In this document: piece after piece, positions 53,249 to 62,571 of the stretch
Layout: the number at the start of each line of letters is the position of its first letter
Position numbering within the stretch: position 1 is the first letter of the stretch
DNA from: Aurantibacter crassamenti
GTDB lineage: Bacteria > Bacteroidota > Bacteroidia > Flavobacteriales > Flavobacteriaceae
Reading direction: 5' to 3'
NCBI RefSeq assembly: GCF_016811105.1
Contig: NZ_JAFBGM010000002.1
Location: 496,001 to 560,000, forward strand
Length of the DNA stretch: 64,000 nt
Program-made: the position numbers and the translations under genes
Notes under the pieces: generated by a model
Database searches by the model: none
What the model saw: the letters and a program-made list of their open reading frames with translations, nothing else
Told to the model about the DNA's origin: nothing

Positions 53249-55849
53249 ATGAACCCAAATAATTTTACAACAAAATCTCAAGAGGCTTTACAATTAGCAC
53301 AGCAACTTGGACAAGAACTTGGGCATCAACAAATAGAAAACGAACACATTTTTAAGGCCATAATGCAGGTCGATGAAAATGTATTACCGTTTTTACTAAA
53401 GAAACTTAATGTTAATGTTTCTATGCTCAAACAAATCTTAGAAAAAGAACTTGAAAGTTACCCTAAAGTTTCAGGTGGCGAACTCATGCTATCTAGAGAA
53501 GCAGGCAAAACGGTTACTGAAGCTAGTATAATTGCAAAAAAGATGGACGACGAATTTGTTTCCATTGAACATTTTTTGTTGGCTATTTTCAAATCTAAAA
53601 GTAAGATTGCACAAATATTAAAAGATCAAGCAGTTAGCGAAAAAGACTTAAAAGCAGCTATTGATGAATTACGAAAAGGAGGAAAAGTTACATCACAAAG
53701 TGCTGAAGACACCTATAATTCTTTAGACAAGTATGCTCGGAATTTAAATGAATTAGCTGATAGCGGTAAATTAGATCCTGTTATTGGTCGTGATGAAGAA
53801 ATACGTCGTATACTTCAAATACTTTCAAGACGCACCAAGAACAACCCAATATTGGTCGGTGAACCAGGTACAGGTAAAACGGCAATAGCCGAAGGTTTAG
53901 CACATAGAATAATTCAAGGTGATGTGCCTGAAAATCTAAAAGATAAAATTATTTATTCTTTAGATATGGGTGCACTAATTGCCGGGGCAAAATACAAAGG
54001 CGAATTTGAAGAGCGCTTAAAATCTGTCATTAAAGAAGTAACAAGCTCGGATGGCGATATAGTTTTATTCATTGATGAAATTCACACTTTAGTTGGTGCA
54101 GGTGGCGGACAAGGTGCAATGGATGCAGCTAACATTCTAAAACCCGCTTTGGCAAGAGGAGAACTTCGTGCAATTGGCGCTACAACTTTAGATGAATACC
54201 AAAAATATTTTGAAAAAGATAAAGCGCTTGAACGTCGTTTTCAAAAAGTAGTGGTTAATGAACCAGATACCGAAAGCGCAATTTCAATTCTGAGAGGCAT
54301 TAAAGAGAAATATGAAGCGCATCATAAAGTCCGTATTAAAGATGAAGCAGTAATTGCCGCTGTTGAATTATCACAACGGTATATTACCAATCGATTTCTA
54401 CCAGATAAGGCCATTGATTTAATGGATGAAGCGGCTGCAAAATTGCGCATGGAAATCAACTCAAAACCCGAAGAGCTTGATGTACTAGATCGCAAAATCA
54501 TGCAGCTAGAAATTGAGATTGAAGCCATAAAACGTGAGAACGATAAGGCAAAATTAAAATCTCTAAATGCAGATTTGGCAAATATAAAAGAAGACCGCAA
54601 TGAGATTTTTGCAAAATGGGAAAGTGAAAAAACTGTAGTTGATAATATTCAACAAACAAAAGAGAATATTGAACATTTCAAACTTGAAGCAGATCGTGCT
54701 GAGCGAAATGGTGACTACGGAAAAGTAGCTGAGTTACGGTATGGAAAAATAAAAGAGGCACAAGAAAAACTCGAACAGTTAAATCTTGAAATGCAAGAAC
54801 AGCAAAATGGAAACACGCTTATTAAAGAAGAAGTTACCAATGAAGATATTGCTGAAGTAGTTGCTAAATGGACTGGAATTCCGGTAACCAAAATGTTGCA
54901 AAGTGAACGCGAAAAGTTATTACAACTTGAAGATGTTTTACACAAGCGCGTTGTTGGCCAAGAAGAGGCCATTGAGGCAGTTTCAGATGCAATTCGAAGA
55001 AGCAGAGCTGGTTTACAAGACACAAAAAAACCAATTGGATCATTCTTATTTTTAGGAACAACCGGTGTAGGTAAAACAGAGCTTGCTAAAACTTTAGCTT
55101 CGTATTTATTTGATGACGAAAATGCAATGACACGTATTGACATGAGTGAATACCAAGAGCGTCATTCAGTAAGTAGATTGGTTGGTGCACCTCCTGGTTA
55201 TGTAGGTTATGATGAAGGTGGTCAATTGACAGAAGCTGTACGCCGTCGCCCCTACTCTGTAGTATTACTAGACGAAATTGAAAAGGCGCATCCTGATACT
55301 TTCAATGTATTGTTGCAGGTTTTAGACGAAGGTAGATTAACTGATAATAAAGGTAGAGTTGCAGACTTTAAGAATACCATTATCATCATGACAAGTAATA
55401 TGGGCAGCCATATCATTCAAGAAAAGTTTGAAAATTCTAAAGATCTTGACAACGCTGCTGAAGCCGCTCGAATAGAAGTTCTAGCGTTACTTCGTCAAAG
55501 TATTAGACCTGAATTCTTAAACAGAATTGATGACATCATAATGTTCACACCATTAAATAAAGAGAACATTGCAGAGATTGTACGCTTACAACTAAATCAA
55601 TTAAAAAAGGTCTTAGACAAGCAACACATTACAATTGATGCAACTGATGATGCCGTTAGCTATTTAGCTAATAAAGGCTATGATCCTCAATACGGAGCAC
55701 GACCAATTAAAAGAGTAATTCAGAAAGAAGTTTTAAACAACCTTTCGAAAAAACTCTTACAGGGTACTATAAAAACGGATAGCATTGTCTTAATAGATAG
55801 TTTCAATAATGAATTAGTATTTAGAAATCAAGATGAGTTAGTAAAATAG
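53249..55849 (+). CDS. clpB: ATP-dependent chaperone ClpB (Hsp100 disaggregase)
   Basis: An 866-aa AAA+ disaggregase that works with DnaK to rescue aggregated proteins. The N-terminal Clp repeat domain covers about 1-145. AAA module 1 has Walker [19 protein letters not shown] and Walker [11 protein letters not shown]. The coiled-coil M domain lies at about 400-520, with many Lys/Glu heptads ([17 protein letters not shown]). AAA module 2 has Walker [17 protein letters not shown], Walker [14 protein letters not shown], and the C-terminal Clp domain. The length is normal. I use ATG at 53249 (MNPNNFT); TTG at 53216 is in frame but adds 11 residues without support. Single-gene unit. Confidence 0.97.
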   Translation: MNPNNFTTKSQEALQLAQQLGQELGHQQIENEHIFKAIMQVDENVLPFLLKKLNVNVSMLKQILEKELESYPKVSGGELMLSREAGKTVTEASIIAKKMDDEFVSIEHFLLAIFKSKSKIAQILKDQAVSEKDLKAAIDELRKGGKVTSQSAEDTYNSLDKYARNLNELADSGKLDPVIGRDEEIRRILQILSRRTKNNPILVGEPGTGKTAIAEGLAHRIIQGDVPENLKDKIIYSLDMGALIAGAKYKGEFEERLKSVIKEVTSSDGDIVLFIDEIHTLVGAGGGQGAMDAANILKPALARGELRAIGATTLDEYQKYFEKDKALERRFQKVVVNEPDTESAISILRGIKEKYEAHHKVRIKDEAVIAAVELSQRYITNRFLPDKAIDLMDEAAAKLRMEINSKPEELDVLDRKIMQLEIEIEAIKRENDKAKLKSLNADLANIKEDRNEIFAKWESEKTVVDNIQQTKENIEHFKLEADRAERNGDYGKVAELRYGKIKEAQEKLEQLNLEMQEQQNGNTLIKEEVTNEDIAEVVAKWTGIPVTKMLQSEREKLLQLEDVLHKRVVGQEEAIEAVSDAIRRSRAGLQDTKKPIGSFLFLGTTGVGKTELAKTLASYLFDDENAMTRIDMSEYQERHSVSRLVGAPPGYVGYDEGGQLTEAVRRRPYSVVLLDEIEKAHPDTFNVLLQVLDEGRLTDNKGRVADFKNTIIIMTSNMGSHIIQEKFENSKDLDNAAEAARIEVLALLRQSIRPEFLNRIDDIIMFTPLNKENIAEIVRLQLNQLKKVLDKQHITIDATDDAVSYLANKGYDPQYGARPIKRVIQKEVLNNLSKKLLQGTIKTDSIVLIDSFNNELVFRNQDELVK

Positions 55850-55871
55850 AAAAATTATAATTTAAAGTGCA

Positions 55872-55909
55872 AACACCTTTTAAGCAAAAACTTAAAAGGT
55901 GTTTTTTTT
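55872..55909 (+). terminator. Terminator after clpB
   Basis: Stem AACACCTTTTAAG / CTTAAAAGGTGTT with a six-base A-rich loop, followed by eight T residues. It lies about 22 bp past the clpB stop codon. Confidence 0.93.
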
Positions 55910-55923
55910 AAAAAATAAATACC

Positions 55924-55950
55924 ATACAGTATATAGTTTTTTTATATTCG
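55924..55950 (+). promoter_or_regulatory. Candidate TetR-gene promoter with short palindrome
   Basis: TATATTCG (55943-55950) resembles the -7 element TAnnTTTG and lies 16 bp before the TetR start codon. Just upstream, ATAC-A-GTAT (55924-55932) is a nine-base palindrome that could be an operator for autoregulation. Both calls rest on pattern only. Confidence 0.3.
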
Positions 55951-55966
55951 TATAAAATTCTCAAAA

Positions 55967-56563
55967 ATGTCAAGCAAGGCGGAAAGAACTTCACAATTTA
56001 TTATTGAAACCGTCGCACCTGTTTTTAATAAACATGGTTATGTTGGTACAAGCATGAGCGACCTAACGGAAGCAACCGGTTTAACAAAAGGTGCTATTTA
56101 TGGAAATTTTGAAAACAAAGAAGCCCTGGCACTTTCGGCATATGAATACAATAGTAAACGTTTACTATCTAAGATTGATGAACTACTAGAAATACCCGGA
56201 ACGGCTTTAGACAAGATTTACAACTTGACTAAATTTTACAAACAGTATGATGTTTTCACATTTGAAATGGGTGGTTGCCCAGTTCTAAATACTGGAGTTG
56301 ATGCTTTTAATAATAACAAGTTATTGTCAGTAGCAAATCGTGAAATACTACGTGAAATTGAAGGTAAAATTGCCTTAGTTTTAGAAAATGGCGCAAATAA
56401 AAACGAACTCAGTTTGCCTGTTACTCCACTACAATTTGCGAAGCAATTATTCACAATGTTACAAGGTGCTGTAACGATGTTTACCATTTCACAAGATCGA
56501 AAGTACTTGATAAATACGGTAACCTATCTTGATTTGCTCATTAAGAATGAGTTAAAAAAATAG
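55967..56563 (+). CDS. TetR/AcrR-family transcriptional regulator
   Basis: A 198-aa regulator. The N-terminal helix-turn-helix domain (about 5-55) is typical: TSQFIIETVAPVFNKHGYVGTSMSDLTEATGLTKGAIYGNFENKEAL. The C-terminal ligand-binding domain includes GGCPVLNTGVDAFNNN, a pattern of the LmrA/YxaF-like subgroup. It probably represses its own gene and a transport or enzyme gene in response to a small hydrophobic compound; no target is adjacent. It lies 117 bp after clpB, separated by a terminator. Confidence 0.9.
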   Translation: MSSKAERTSQFIIETVAPVFNKHGYVGTSMSDLTEATGLTKGAIYGNFENKEALALSAYEYNSKRLLSKIDELLEIPGTALDKIYNLTKFYKQYDVFTFEMGGCPVLNTGVDAFNNNKLLSVANREILREIEGKIALVLENGANKNELSLPVTPLQFAKQLFTMLQGAVTMFTISQDRKYLINTVTYLDLLIKNELKK

Positions 56564-56700
56564 GTTTTCTCAATAATAACAAGGTTACATTTCTCTTCAG
56601 TTTTCCTACCAAAGCATTACTCAATATCAACGTGCACAAGCTGCATCTACTAGAGCGATATAATTTCTAAAAGCCATTTACATAGAAATAAAATTTGCAC

Positions 56701-56731
56701 AAAAAAACAGCCTTAGCTTTCACTAAGGCTG
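56701..56731 (-). terminator. Terminator after the PorP/SprF fusion gene
   Basis: On the minus strand CAGCCTTAG / CTAAGGCTG pair around a short loop and are followed directly by seven T residues. It lies about 30 bp past the stop codon of the PorP/SprF fusion gene. Confidence 0.88.
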
Positions 56732-56761
56732 CTTGTTTTTTATGAATTATTATTTAAAAAC

Positions 56762-58657
56762 TTACTGACCAACAACTCTAAATACCCAAGTTTTCTCAGC
56801 ATATCGACCGTCAAAATTACTATCACGTGCTTTTCGTGCTTCGCTCATAGTATTAAAACGCGCTAAGTACACATAATTATAATTATTTAAGTCTCGCAAG
56901 AATGATTTAGGTGCAAGTCCTTTTTTGGTTAAATCCGCCATAAAGGCATCAAAGTATTTCTTTGTACCAAATACATTCGCAATCAAGTAGAATCCAGGTT
57001 CAAGTCCACCTTCAGTTTCAACCTCTTCATATTTCTCACCTGCTTCTGGTTTTACTTCTTCAGGTGCAACCTCCGCAATAACTGGTTTTGCCTGCTCAAT
57101 CGAATCTTGTACACGTTGAAGCTCTTTAGCTCTTGCATCAGTTTCTGCTTTTTTCGCTTCGGCAATTGAGTCTAAGCGTTTTTGAGCAACCATCTTTTCT
57201 GCTGCAGCTTTCTCATTCGCTAAGCGTTCGAGTTCTGCCTTTTCAGATGCAGCTTTTTCTTTAATTGCCGTAGCTTGTTCTTCTGCCTTGCGCAATTCTT
57301 CACGCTGTCTTTCAGCTAATGAAATCTCTTTGGCTTCAGCTTCTTCTCTAGCCTTTGTTTCTTTTAGTTCACGCTCAATTGCAGCCTGTTCTTCTTTTGC
57401 CAAACGAGCTTTCTCTTTCGCCGCTTCTTCTAATATATTTTTCTCTTCCTTAGCTAATTGTTCTTGTTCCTTCTTCAAACGTTTCGCTTCAGCAGCAGCT
57501 TCTTTTTCAGCCTTACGTTGTTCTTTTTTGTTATCTATTTCAACAACTTCATCATTTTCTGAAGTTTCTACTTCATAGGTATTTTTCTCTTCGACTATAG
57601 AATCTTCTTCTTCAATATCAGATTCCTTTTCATCATTAGCTAGCTCTTCTGCCTTTTTGAGTTCTTCTTTAATTTCGGCTTCCTCAAGTGCATCACCCAA
57701 AACAACATCTTCTTCAATATCCTCACCATAAACTTCAGTAACGTCTCGCTCTTCTGGACTTCCTAAGAAATAAGAAGCAATAATTTCGAATGACGGGTCT
57801 TTAGAATTTATTGAGGCACTAGTACCAAATTCGAATACAGCACCCAAATTAATTTTTTTCAAAAAAGTACCGCCGCCGCCAATACCAATTCCATAGAAAT
57901 TATTATATCCAACTTGCGCCCAATATTTTGCTGTACGCAATAACGAAAGAACCCCAATTTGATTCTCTTGCTGTGGTATAGTTCTTAAATAAAGTGAAGG
58001 TCGCAATAAGGCTTTTTGATTACCAATACTCAACGGAAAATCATAAGACATCATGCCCATAAAAATCTTATCCGCAGCTGGTGTATTTGACTCTTTTGCT
58101 CTGAAATTATAATCTAACAAATTCTCTGAAGCCATGCTCAAAGTCAATCGCTCAACAGAAATTGAAGCACCCGGCGCCCATTGTAAAATAAAATCATTGG
58201 TTGTACCAGCAACAGGTATTGGTAGTTGTGTATTATTTTGAAAACGTGTATCTGCTAATTCTTGCGAAAAACCAAACAGGTTAAAGCCATATGCTAATCG
58301 CACACTCTCACTAAATTGTATCTGACGTGCATAATTTAAAACACCGCCAGTATTAAAGAAAATACCGGTATTATGTTGAAAAAATGCTGCTCCTACCGAA
58401 GATTTCTCATTCAATTTTCTTGTGTAGTTTACATACAAAGTAGTTGGGTCTGAATCTATGCTCTGCCACTGCCAACGCGTCCATACCGCTACGGACTCTG
58501 GATCGTTTTTATCTAATGATAAAGTTGGATTAAAAAGACTTGCGTTATAGGTTGTAAGATTATGCTGTCTAAGGTCAGCAGGAAGACGCACATCGTCTTG
58601 AGCCGAAATCTTAAAAACAGTTAAGAAAATTAAAAATGGTAGTGTGATTCTGAGCAT
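56762..58657 (-). CDS. PorP/SprF-type type IX secretion membrane protein fused to a coiled coil and a SPOR-like domain
   Basis: A 631-aa outer-membrane protein. It has a signal peptide (MLRITLPFLIFLTVFKISAQ) and a PorP/SprF beta-barrel domain (about 20-300) with LPADLRQHNLTTYNASLFNPTLSLDK and FYGIGIGGGGTF. A long Glu/Lys/Ala-rich coil follows (about 320-540). A C-terminal SPOR-like domain (about 555-630) has GFYLIANVFGTKKYFDAFMADL and YVYLARFNTMSEARKAR. PorP/SprF proteins assist T9SS-dependent export and surface attachment of gliding adhesins. The coil and SPOR end could reach through the periplasm to peptidoglycan. No adhesin gene is adjacent. ATG at 58690 is an alternative start but gives a worse signal peptide. 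Confidence 0.82.
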   Translation of the reverse strand: MLRITLPFLIFLTVFKISAQDDVRLPADLRQHNLTTYNASLFNPTLSLDKNDPESVAVWTRWQWQSIDSDPTTLYVNYTRKLNEKSSVGAAFFQHNTGIFFNTGGVLNYARQIQFSESVRLAYGFNLFGFSQELADTRFQNNTQLPIPVAGTTNDFILQWAPGASISVERLTLSMASENLLDYNFRAKESNTPAADKIFMGMMSYDFPLSIGNQKALLRPSLYLRTIPQQENQIGVLSLLRTAKYWAQVGYNNFYGIGIGGGGTFLKKINLGAVFEFGTSASINSKDPSFEIIASYFLGSPEERDVTEVYGEDIEEDVVLGDALEEAEIKEELKKAEELANDEKESDIEEEDSIVEEKNTYEVETSENDEVVEIDNKKEQRKAEKEAAAEAKRLKKEQEQLAKEEKNILEEAAKEKARLAKEEQAAIERELKETKAREEAEAKEISLAERQREELRKAEEQATAIKEKAASEKAELERLANEKAAAEKMVAQKRLDSIAEAKKAETDARAKELQRVQDSIEQAKPVIAEVAPEEVKPEAGEKYEEVETEGGLEPGFYLIANVFGTKKYFDAFMADLTKKGLAPKSFLRDLNNYNYVYLARFNTMSEARKARDSNFDGRYAEKTWVFRVVGQ

Positions 58658-58849
58658 ATGCAAAAAAACAAAAAACAACGAGTTTTGCATACTATTTTAC
58701 GATTATTTTAGTTTGATTATGTGAAAAGTTGTCAACAATTTAAATTGGCATCAATAATACCAAACAAAATACTGCGTTAAGCCATTATTTATTTACTAAA
58801 ATAAGTGGTAAAACGGTTTCGATTTAATCGATTAAAAAATTATACAACA

Positions 58850-59401
58850 ATGAAAACTATTCGACTTTTAATACTGTTGTCTCTAACAATTGGTTTTTTA
58901 GGTTGTAAAGATGATGCTAAAGCTGATTCAACAAACCAATATATTGATGCTGGTACATCTACATTTTACTTAATTCGCCACGCAGAAAAAGACCGTTCAA
59001 ATGTTGATAATTTAGATCCTGAATTATCTCAAAAAGGATTAGGGCGCGCAATGCATTGGGCTGAGATACTTTCTGAGGTTCCAATTGATGTAATTTATGC
59101 TACAGATTTTCAACGTACAGCAATGACAGCTGCCCCTACATCTGTAAAAAAAGACGTTGATGTAATTTATTACGATCCAAGCAGTTTTGATATTAACCAA
59201 TTCAAATCTGACAACTTAAACAAAAGTGTTCTAGTTGTAGGTCACAGTAATACTACACCTGAACTTACAAATCAACTATTAGGAGTAGATAAATACTATG
59301 AGCTAGACGACAGCGATAACGGAAGTCTTTTCATTGTTCAAATTACAAACGGGGTTGCAACTTCTCAAAAGTTGAACTTTAATTGTAACTGTCCAGATTA
59401 A
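58850..59401 (+). CDS. Histidine phosphatase family lipoprotein (SixA/phosphoglycerate-mutase-like)
   Basis: A 183-aa lipoprotein (LLILLSLTIGFLGCK, Cys at about residue 19). The phosphatase motif FYLIRHAEKDRS carries the catalytic RHxE at about residue 44. A second His sits in VVGHSNTTPELTNQLLG, and the sandwich strand VIYATDFQRTAMTAAPT fits the family. It would act in the periplasm or outer membrane; the substrate is unknown. I use ATG at 58850; a GTG at 58805 is in frame but would place 15 extra residues before the signal. The end overlaps the convergent DUF6503-type gene by 23 bp. Confidence 0.86.
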   Translation: MKTIRLLILLSLTIGFLGCKDDAKADSTNQYIDAGTSTFYLIRHAEKDRSNVDNLDPELSQKGLGRAMHWAEILSEVPIDVIYATDFQRTAMTAAPTSVKKDVDVIYYDPSSFDINQFKSDNLNKSVLVVGHSNTTPELTNQLLGVDKYYELDDSDNGSLFIVQITNGVATSQKLNFNCNCPD

Positions 59402-60131
59402 CTTCAATATTTTTCAATTCAATTTTAGAAAGTAATTCCAAACTTCCTGATTCAAATAGACTATCTATTTTTAAGATAGAAACATTCATATCTTTTGTTT
59501 TGTAATTGTTATAATCTACAAAACGAATTCCGTTTACATTACGTTCATTAAATGCCTCACGAAATCGCATTCCACCTTCATCGGTATGATATTCATACGC
59601 TAAGTATTCAGGTTTAAAAGTTGTGCTATTAAACCAATATACGTAGGTATCATCATAATCAACACCACCATCTTTTTGTTCAAAAGTCACTTTAACTTTA
59701 TGGTAATTTTTACCATTTAATTGCACTTCACCCAATAGTTCTTTTTTTACTGCTGGATCATTTAATCCGAAAGGTAAGTTTGCAAAATAATGCACTGAAT
59801 TTATAGAATTTGAGTATTTAACAGCCATACTATCAGCCACCTGAACAATTTTATCATTGATATATCTTTCAAACTTTTGATTGTTTAGAATATCAACAAT
59901 AATTGAAGTATCATTATCTATGATGCGCTTTAATATTTGTTTACCATCTTTATTTTCTGAAATATATTCTATATCTCTAAATACAAAAGACCGCGTAGTT
60001 GTTTTATACAGCGCTCCCCCACTCACTTCAATACTTTTATCTACAACAGATTGCGCAGTTATAACCTCATTAGTCTTTGACTTACAAGCCGATACTATTA
60101 TTATGCTTAGAAAAATAAAAAAACGATTCAT
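59379..60131 (-). CDS. DUF6503-type lipoprotein
   Basis: A 250-aa lipoprotein (FFIFLSIIIVSACKS, Cys at about residue 16). The mature part shows the pattern SVVDKSIEVSGGALYKTTTRSFVFRDIEY at the N terminus and YVYWFNSTTFKPEYLAYEYHTDEGGMRFREAFN toward the C terminus, which I recognise as the DUF6503 family of Bacteroidota. It resembles an outer-membrane lipoprotein carrier-like (LolA/LolB) beta fold, but no function is known. It is convergent with the histidine phosphatase gene and divergent from smpB, about 86 bp away. Confidence 0.78.
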   Translation of the reverse strand: MNRFFIFLSIIIVSACKSKTNEVITAQSVVDKSIEVSGGALYKTTTRSFVFRDIEYISENKDGKQILKRIIDNDTSIIVDILNNQKFERYINDKIVQVADSMAVKYSNSINSVHYFANLPFGLNDPAVKKELLGEVQLNGKNYHKVKVTFEQKDGGVDYDDTYVYWFNSTTFKPEYLAYEYHTDEGGMRFREAFNERNVNGIRFVDYNNYKTKDMNVSILKIDSLFESGSLELLSKIELKNIEVNLDSYN

Positions 60132-60217
60132 ATATTTTTTAAACAGTTATTCGGAAAAAGTATGCATTCATTACATTAAAATACTAGGAAGCTTTCTATA
60201 ATTGTTATTTTTACAGC

Positions 60218-60682
60218 GTGGTACAGAAGAATATCAATATAAAAAATAAGAAAGCCCGATTTGAGTATGAACTACTTGACAAATATACTGCGGGTATTGT
60301 TTTATCAGGCACAGAAATAAAATCTATTCGTCTTGGTAAAGCTTCAATTACTGAAAGCTTTTGTGAGTTCAATGAAAGAGGTGAACTCTTTATTATAAAT
60401 ATGCAAGTTGATGAGTATTCACATGCGTCACATTTTAACCACCGACCTAAAGCGGAACGCAAATTATTACTCAACAGACAAGAGCTTAAAAAACTTCTCA
60501 AAGAAGTAAATACTTCAGGTAATACAATTGTGCCTTTAAATCTTTTTGTAAATGATCGTGGATTTGCAAAACTGAACATTGCATTAGCGAAAGGAAAAAA
60601 ACTTTACGACAAACGTGAAACCATGAAAGATCGTGACAACAAACGAGAGTTAGCTCGCATTAAAAAGAATTTTAATAACTAA
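60218..60682 (+). CDS. smpB: SsrA-binding protein (SmpB)
   Basis: A 154-aa tmRNA-binding protein that brings tmRNA to stalled ribosomes (trans-translation). Signatures are NKKARFEYELLDKYTAGIVLSGTEIKSIRLGKASI, the OB-fold core with YSHASHFNHRPKAERKLLL, and the basic C-terminal tail with GKKLYDKRETMKDRDNKRE. The start is GTG at 60218; no nearer ATG precedes the first conserved residues. The tmRNA gene (ssrA) is not adjacent. It starts 86 bp from the divergent DUF6503-type gene. Confidence 0.95.
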   Translation: MVQKNINIKNKKARFEYELLDKYTAGIVLSGTEIKSIRLGKASITESFCEFNERGELFIINMQVDEYSHASHFNHRPKAERKLLLNRQELKKLLKEVNTSGNTIVPLNLFVNDRGFAKLNIALAKGKKLYDKRETMKDRDNKRELARIKKNFNN

Positions 60683-60839
60683 TTTTATTCTTCGTTTTTT
60701 CCGTTATCCATTTTAATCTTCCTCTAAAAAAGTCGGGTTTAATTTTGCTTATAAATAGCATTGCAAAATATAAAATTACAAGGTTTTTTTTTGTGGTAAA
60801 ACTTCTCTAATTTGTAGTTCAATTAAAATTAGACCACCA

Positions 60840-62306
60840 ATGAATAAAAAGCAAACTAACAAATTAACAAACTCTCGAAGAAAATTTATTAAACAAGGCG
60901 CCTTGGCCTCATCAATTTTTATAGTCCCCAGACACGTTTTAGGCGGTCCTGGATTCGTTTCACCCAGTGATCGATTGGCAATAGCTGCAATTGGTGCTGG
61001 CGGAAAAGGTGCTAGTGACATTAAAAATGCATCTGTAAATGGTCGCGAAAAAATAGTGGCCTTATGTGATGTTGACTTTTCAGGTTCAGCTAAAAGATCG
61101 GTTGAACGATTTCCAAAAGCAAAACTATTTGCAGATTACCGTAGAATGCTCGACAAGAAAAAGAATATTGATGCAGTAACAATTTCTACTCCAGATCATG
61201 TACATGGTCCTGCTGCAAAATATGCAATGGAAAGAGGTATTCATGTTTACGTTCAAAAACCGATGACGCACAATATTCGTGAAGCTCGTATACTTACAGA
61301 AATGGCACGCGAAAAACAAATTGTTACTCAAATGGGTAATCAAGGTGGTTCTAACCCATATTTAGATATTGTTCAAAAATGGATTGACGATGATAAAATT
61401 GGTGCTGTATCAAAAGTTCAAGTATGGACTAATAGACCAGTATGGCCACAAGGCGGACCATTTCCATCATCAGACCCAAGTTCAAAACCAGATGCACTGA
61501 ATTGGGATCTTTGGCTCGGCCCTTCACCTAATATTCCATACACTCCAAACTTACACCCATTTAGCTGGCGCGGTTGGTGGGATTATGGTACTGGTGCACT
61601 TGGTGATGTTGGTTGCCATTTAATAGACATACCATTTAGAACATTAGGTCTTAAATATCCAACAGATGCTGAATGTAGTGTAGGTGCAGTTTATTCTGAT
61701 ATGTGGAATGCAGATTACAACCCCGATGGTTGCCCTGCTTCTTCATTTATCACTTTACATTTTGATGCTACTGAGAAAAGTAAGTCTAAGATTGAATTGA
61801 CTTGGAGTGATGGCGGTATTCGCCCATCACACCCAGATATTATTCCTGCAGATCATGATATAGGCGGAAAAGATAGTGCAAATGGTGTTTTAATTATTGG
61901 TGAAAAAGGGATTATATCTACGAACATTAATGATAGCTCGCCACTAATGCCAAAACTATATTTGAATGATGGAACTACTGATTTTGGTCCGGAAGTTGAG
62001 AATTTTGATGAACCAGAATACGGACATCAACGCTTGTGGGTTGATGCCTGTAAAGCCGGTTTTGGAAGCGAAGAACATTTAGGCCTTACGTCATCTTTTG
62101 ATTACGCGGGTCCTATGACAGAAACTGTACTCATGGGTAATTTAGCAATTCGATCCTATCTTTTACGACGTGAAAACGAAGAAAAGAAAATGGAATTTTT
62201 TGGTCGTAAAAAATTACTTTGGGATGGTGAAAATATGCGTATTACCAACTTTGAAGAAGCCAACCAATTCGTTGGCAGAACCTATAGAAAAGGTTTCGAA
62301 GTGTAA
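60840..62306 (+). CDS. Gfo/Idh/MocA oxidoreductase with Tat signal, periplasmic
   Basis: A 488-aa oxidoreductase with a twin-arginine signal (NSRRKFIKQGALASSIFIVPRH, RR at about residues 13-14). A Rossmann domain follows with IAAIGAGGKGASDI (GxGxxG-like) and the family motif in YVQKPMTHNIREARI (QKP replaces EKP). The C-terminal domain has GGWWDYGTGALGDVGCHLIDIPF and a long loop with CPASSFITLHFD. Tat-exported members of this family occur in Bacteroidota and Planctomycetota and often act on sugars or sugar acids with a tightly bound NAD(P). The substrate is unknown. A strong terminator follows. Confidence 0.88.
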   Translation: MNKKQTNKLTNSRRKFIKQGALASSIFIVPRHVLGGPGFVSPSDRLAIAAIGAGGKGASDIKNASVNGREKIVALCDVDFSGSAKRSVERFPKAKLFADYRRMLDKKKNIDAVTISTPDHVHGPAAKYAMERGIHVYVQKPMTHNIREARILTEMAREKQIVTQMGNQGGSNPYLDIVQKWIDDDKIGAVSKVQVWTNRPVWPQGGPFPSSDPSSKPDALNWDLWLGPSPNIPYTPNLHPFSWRGWWDYGTGALGDVGCHLIDIPFRTLGLKYPTDAECSVGAVYSDMWNADYNPDGCPASSFITLHFDATEKSKSKIELTWSDGGIRPSHPDIIPADHDIGGKDSANGVLIIGEKGIISTNINDSSPLMPKLYLNDGTTDFGPEVENFDEPEYGHQRLWVDACKAGFGSEEHLGLTSSFDYAGPMTETVLMGNLAIRSYLLRRENEEKKMEFFGRKKLLWDGENMRITNFEEANQFVGRTYRKGFEV

Positions 62307-62336
62307 AGTATTTTATTAAAATTAGAATTTATTTAG

Positions 62337-62382
62337 CGTACCATTCGACAACAAAATAAGGTTGTTTAATGGTACGTTTTTA
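62337..62382 (+). terminator. Terminator after the Tat oxidoreductase gene
   Basis: Outer stem CGTACCATT / AATGGTACG with a smaller inner stem ACAAC / GTTGT, followed by five T residues. It starts about 30 bp past the stop codon of the Tat oxidoreductase gene. Confidence 0.85.
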
Positions 62383-62571
62383 TTTGACAAAATGCGGTAT
62401 TATTATATCAAATTATACATTGCATTATTAAATAATTTGTTGGCACAATCAATTATAGATTTAAAAAGCACTTAAACAGCTGTTAATTAGATAATTATTG
62501 TTTTCTATATACTTGAATTTAGAAGCTATTTATGCAATAATAACTTCTTTATTTTGTTATAATTTCCTACA

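Noticed and set aside
54322-55143. Open frames on the strand opposite clpB
   Set aside because: They are Ser-rich shadows of a highly conserved gene, with no start context and no recognisable domains.
57288-57578. Ser/Phe/Ala-rich frame opposite the PorP/SprF coil
   Set aside because: It is the mirror of the Glu/Lys/Ala codons of the coil; the composition is explained by the real gene.
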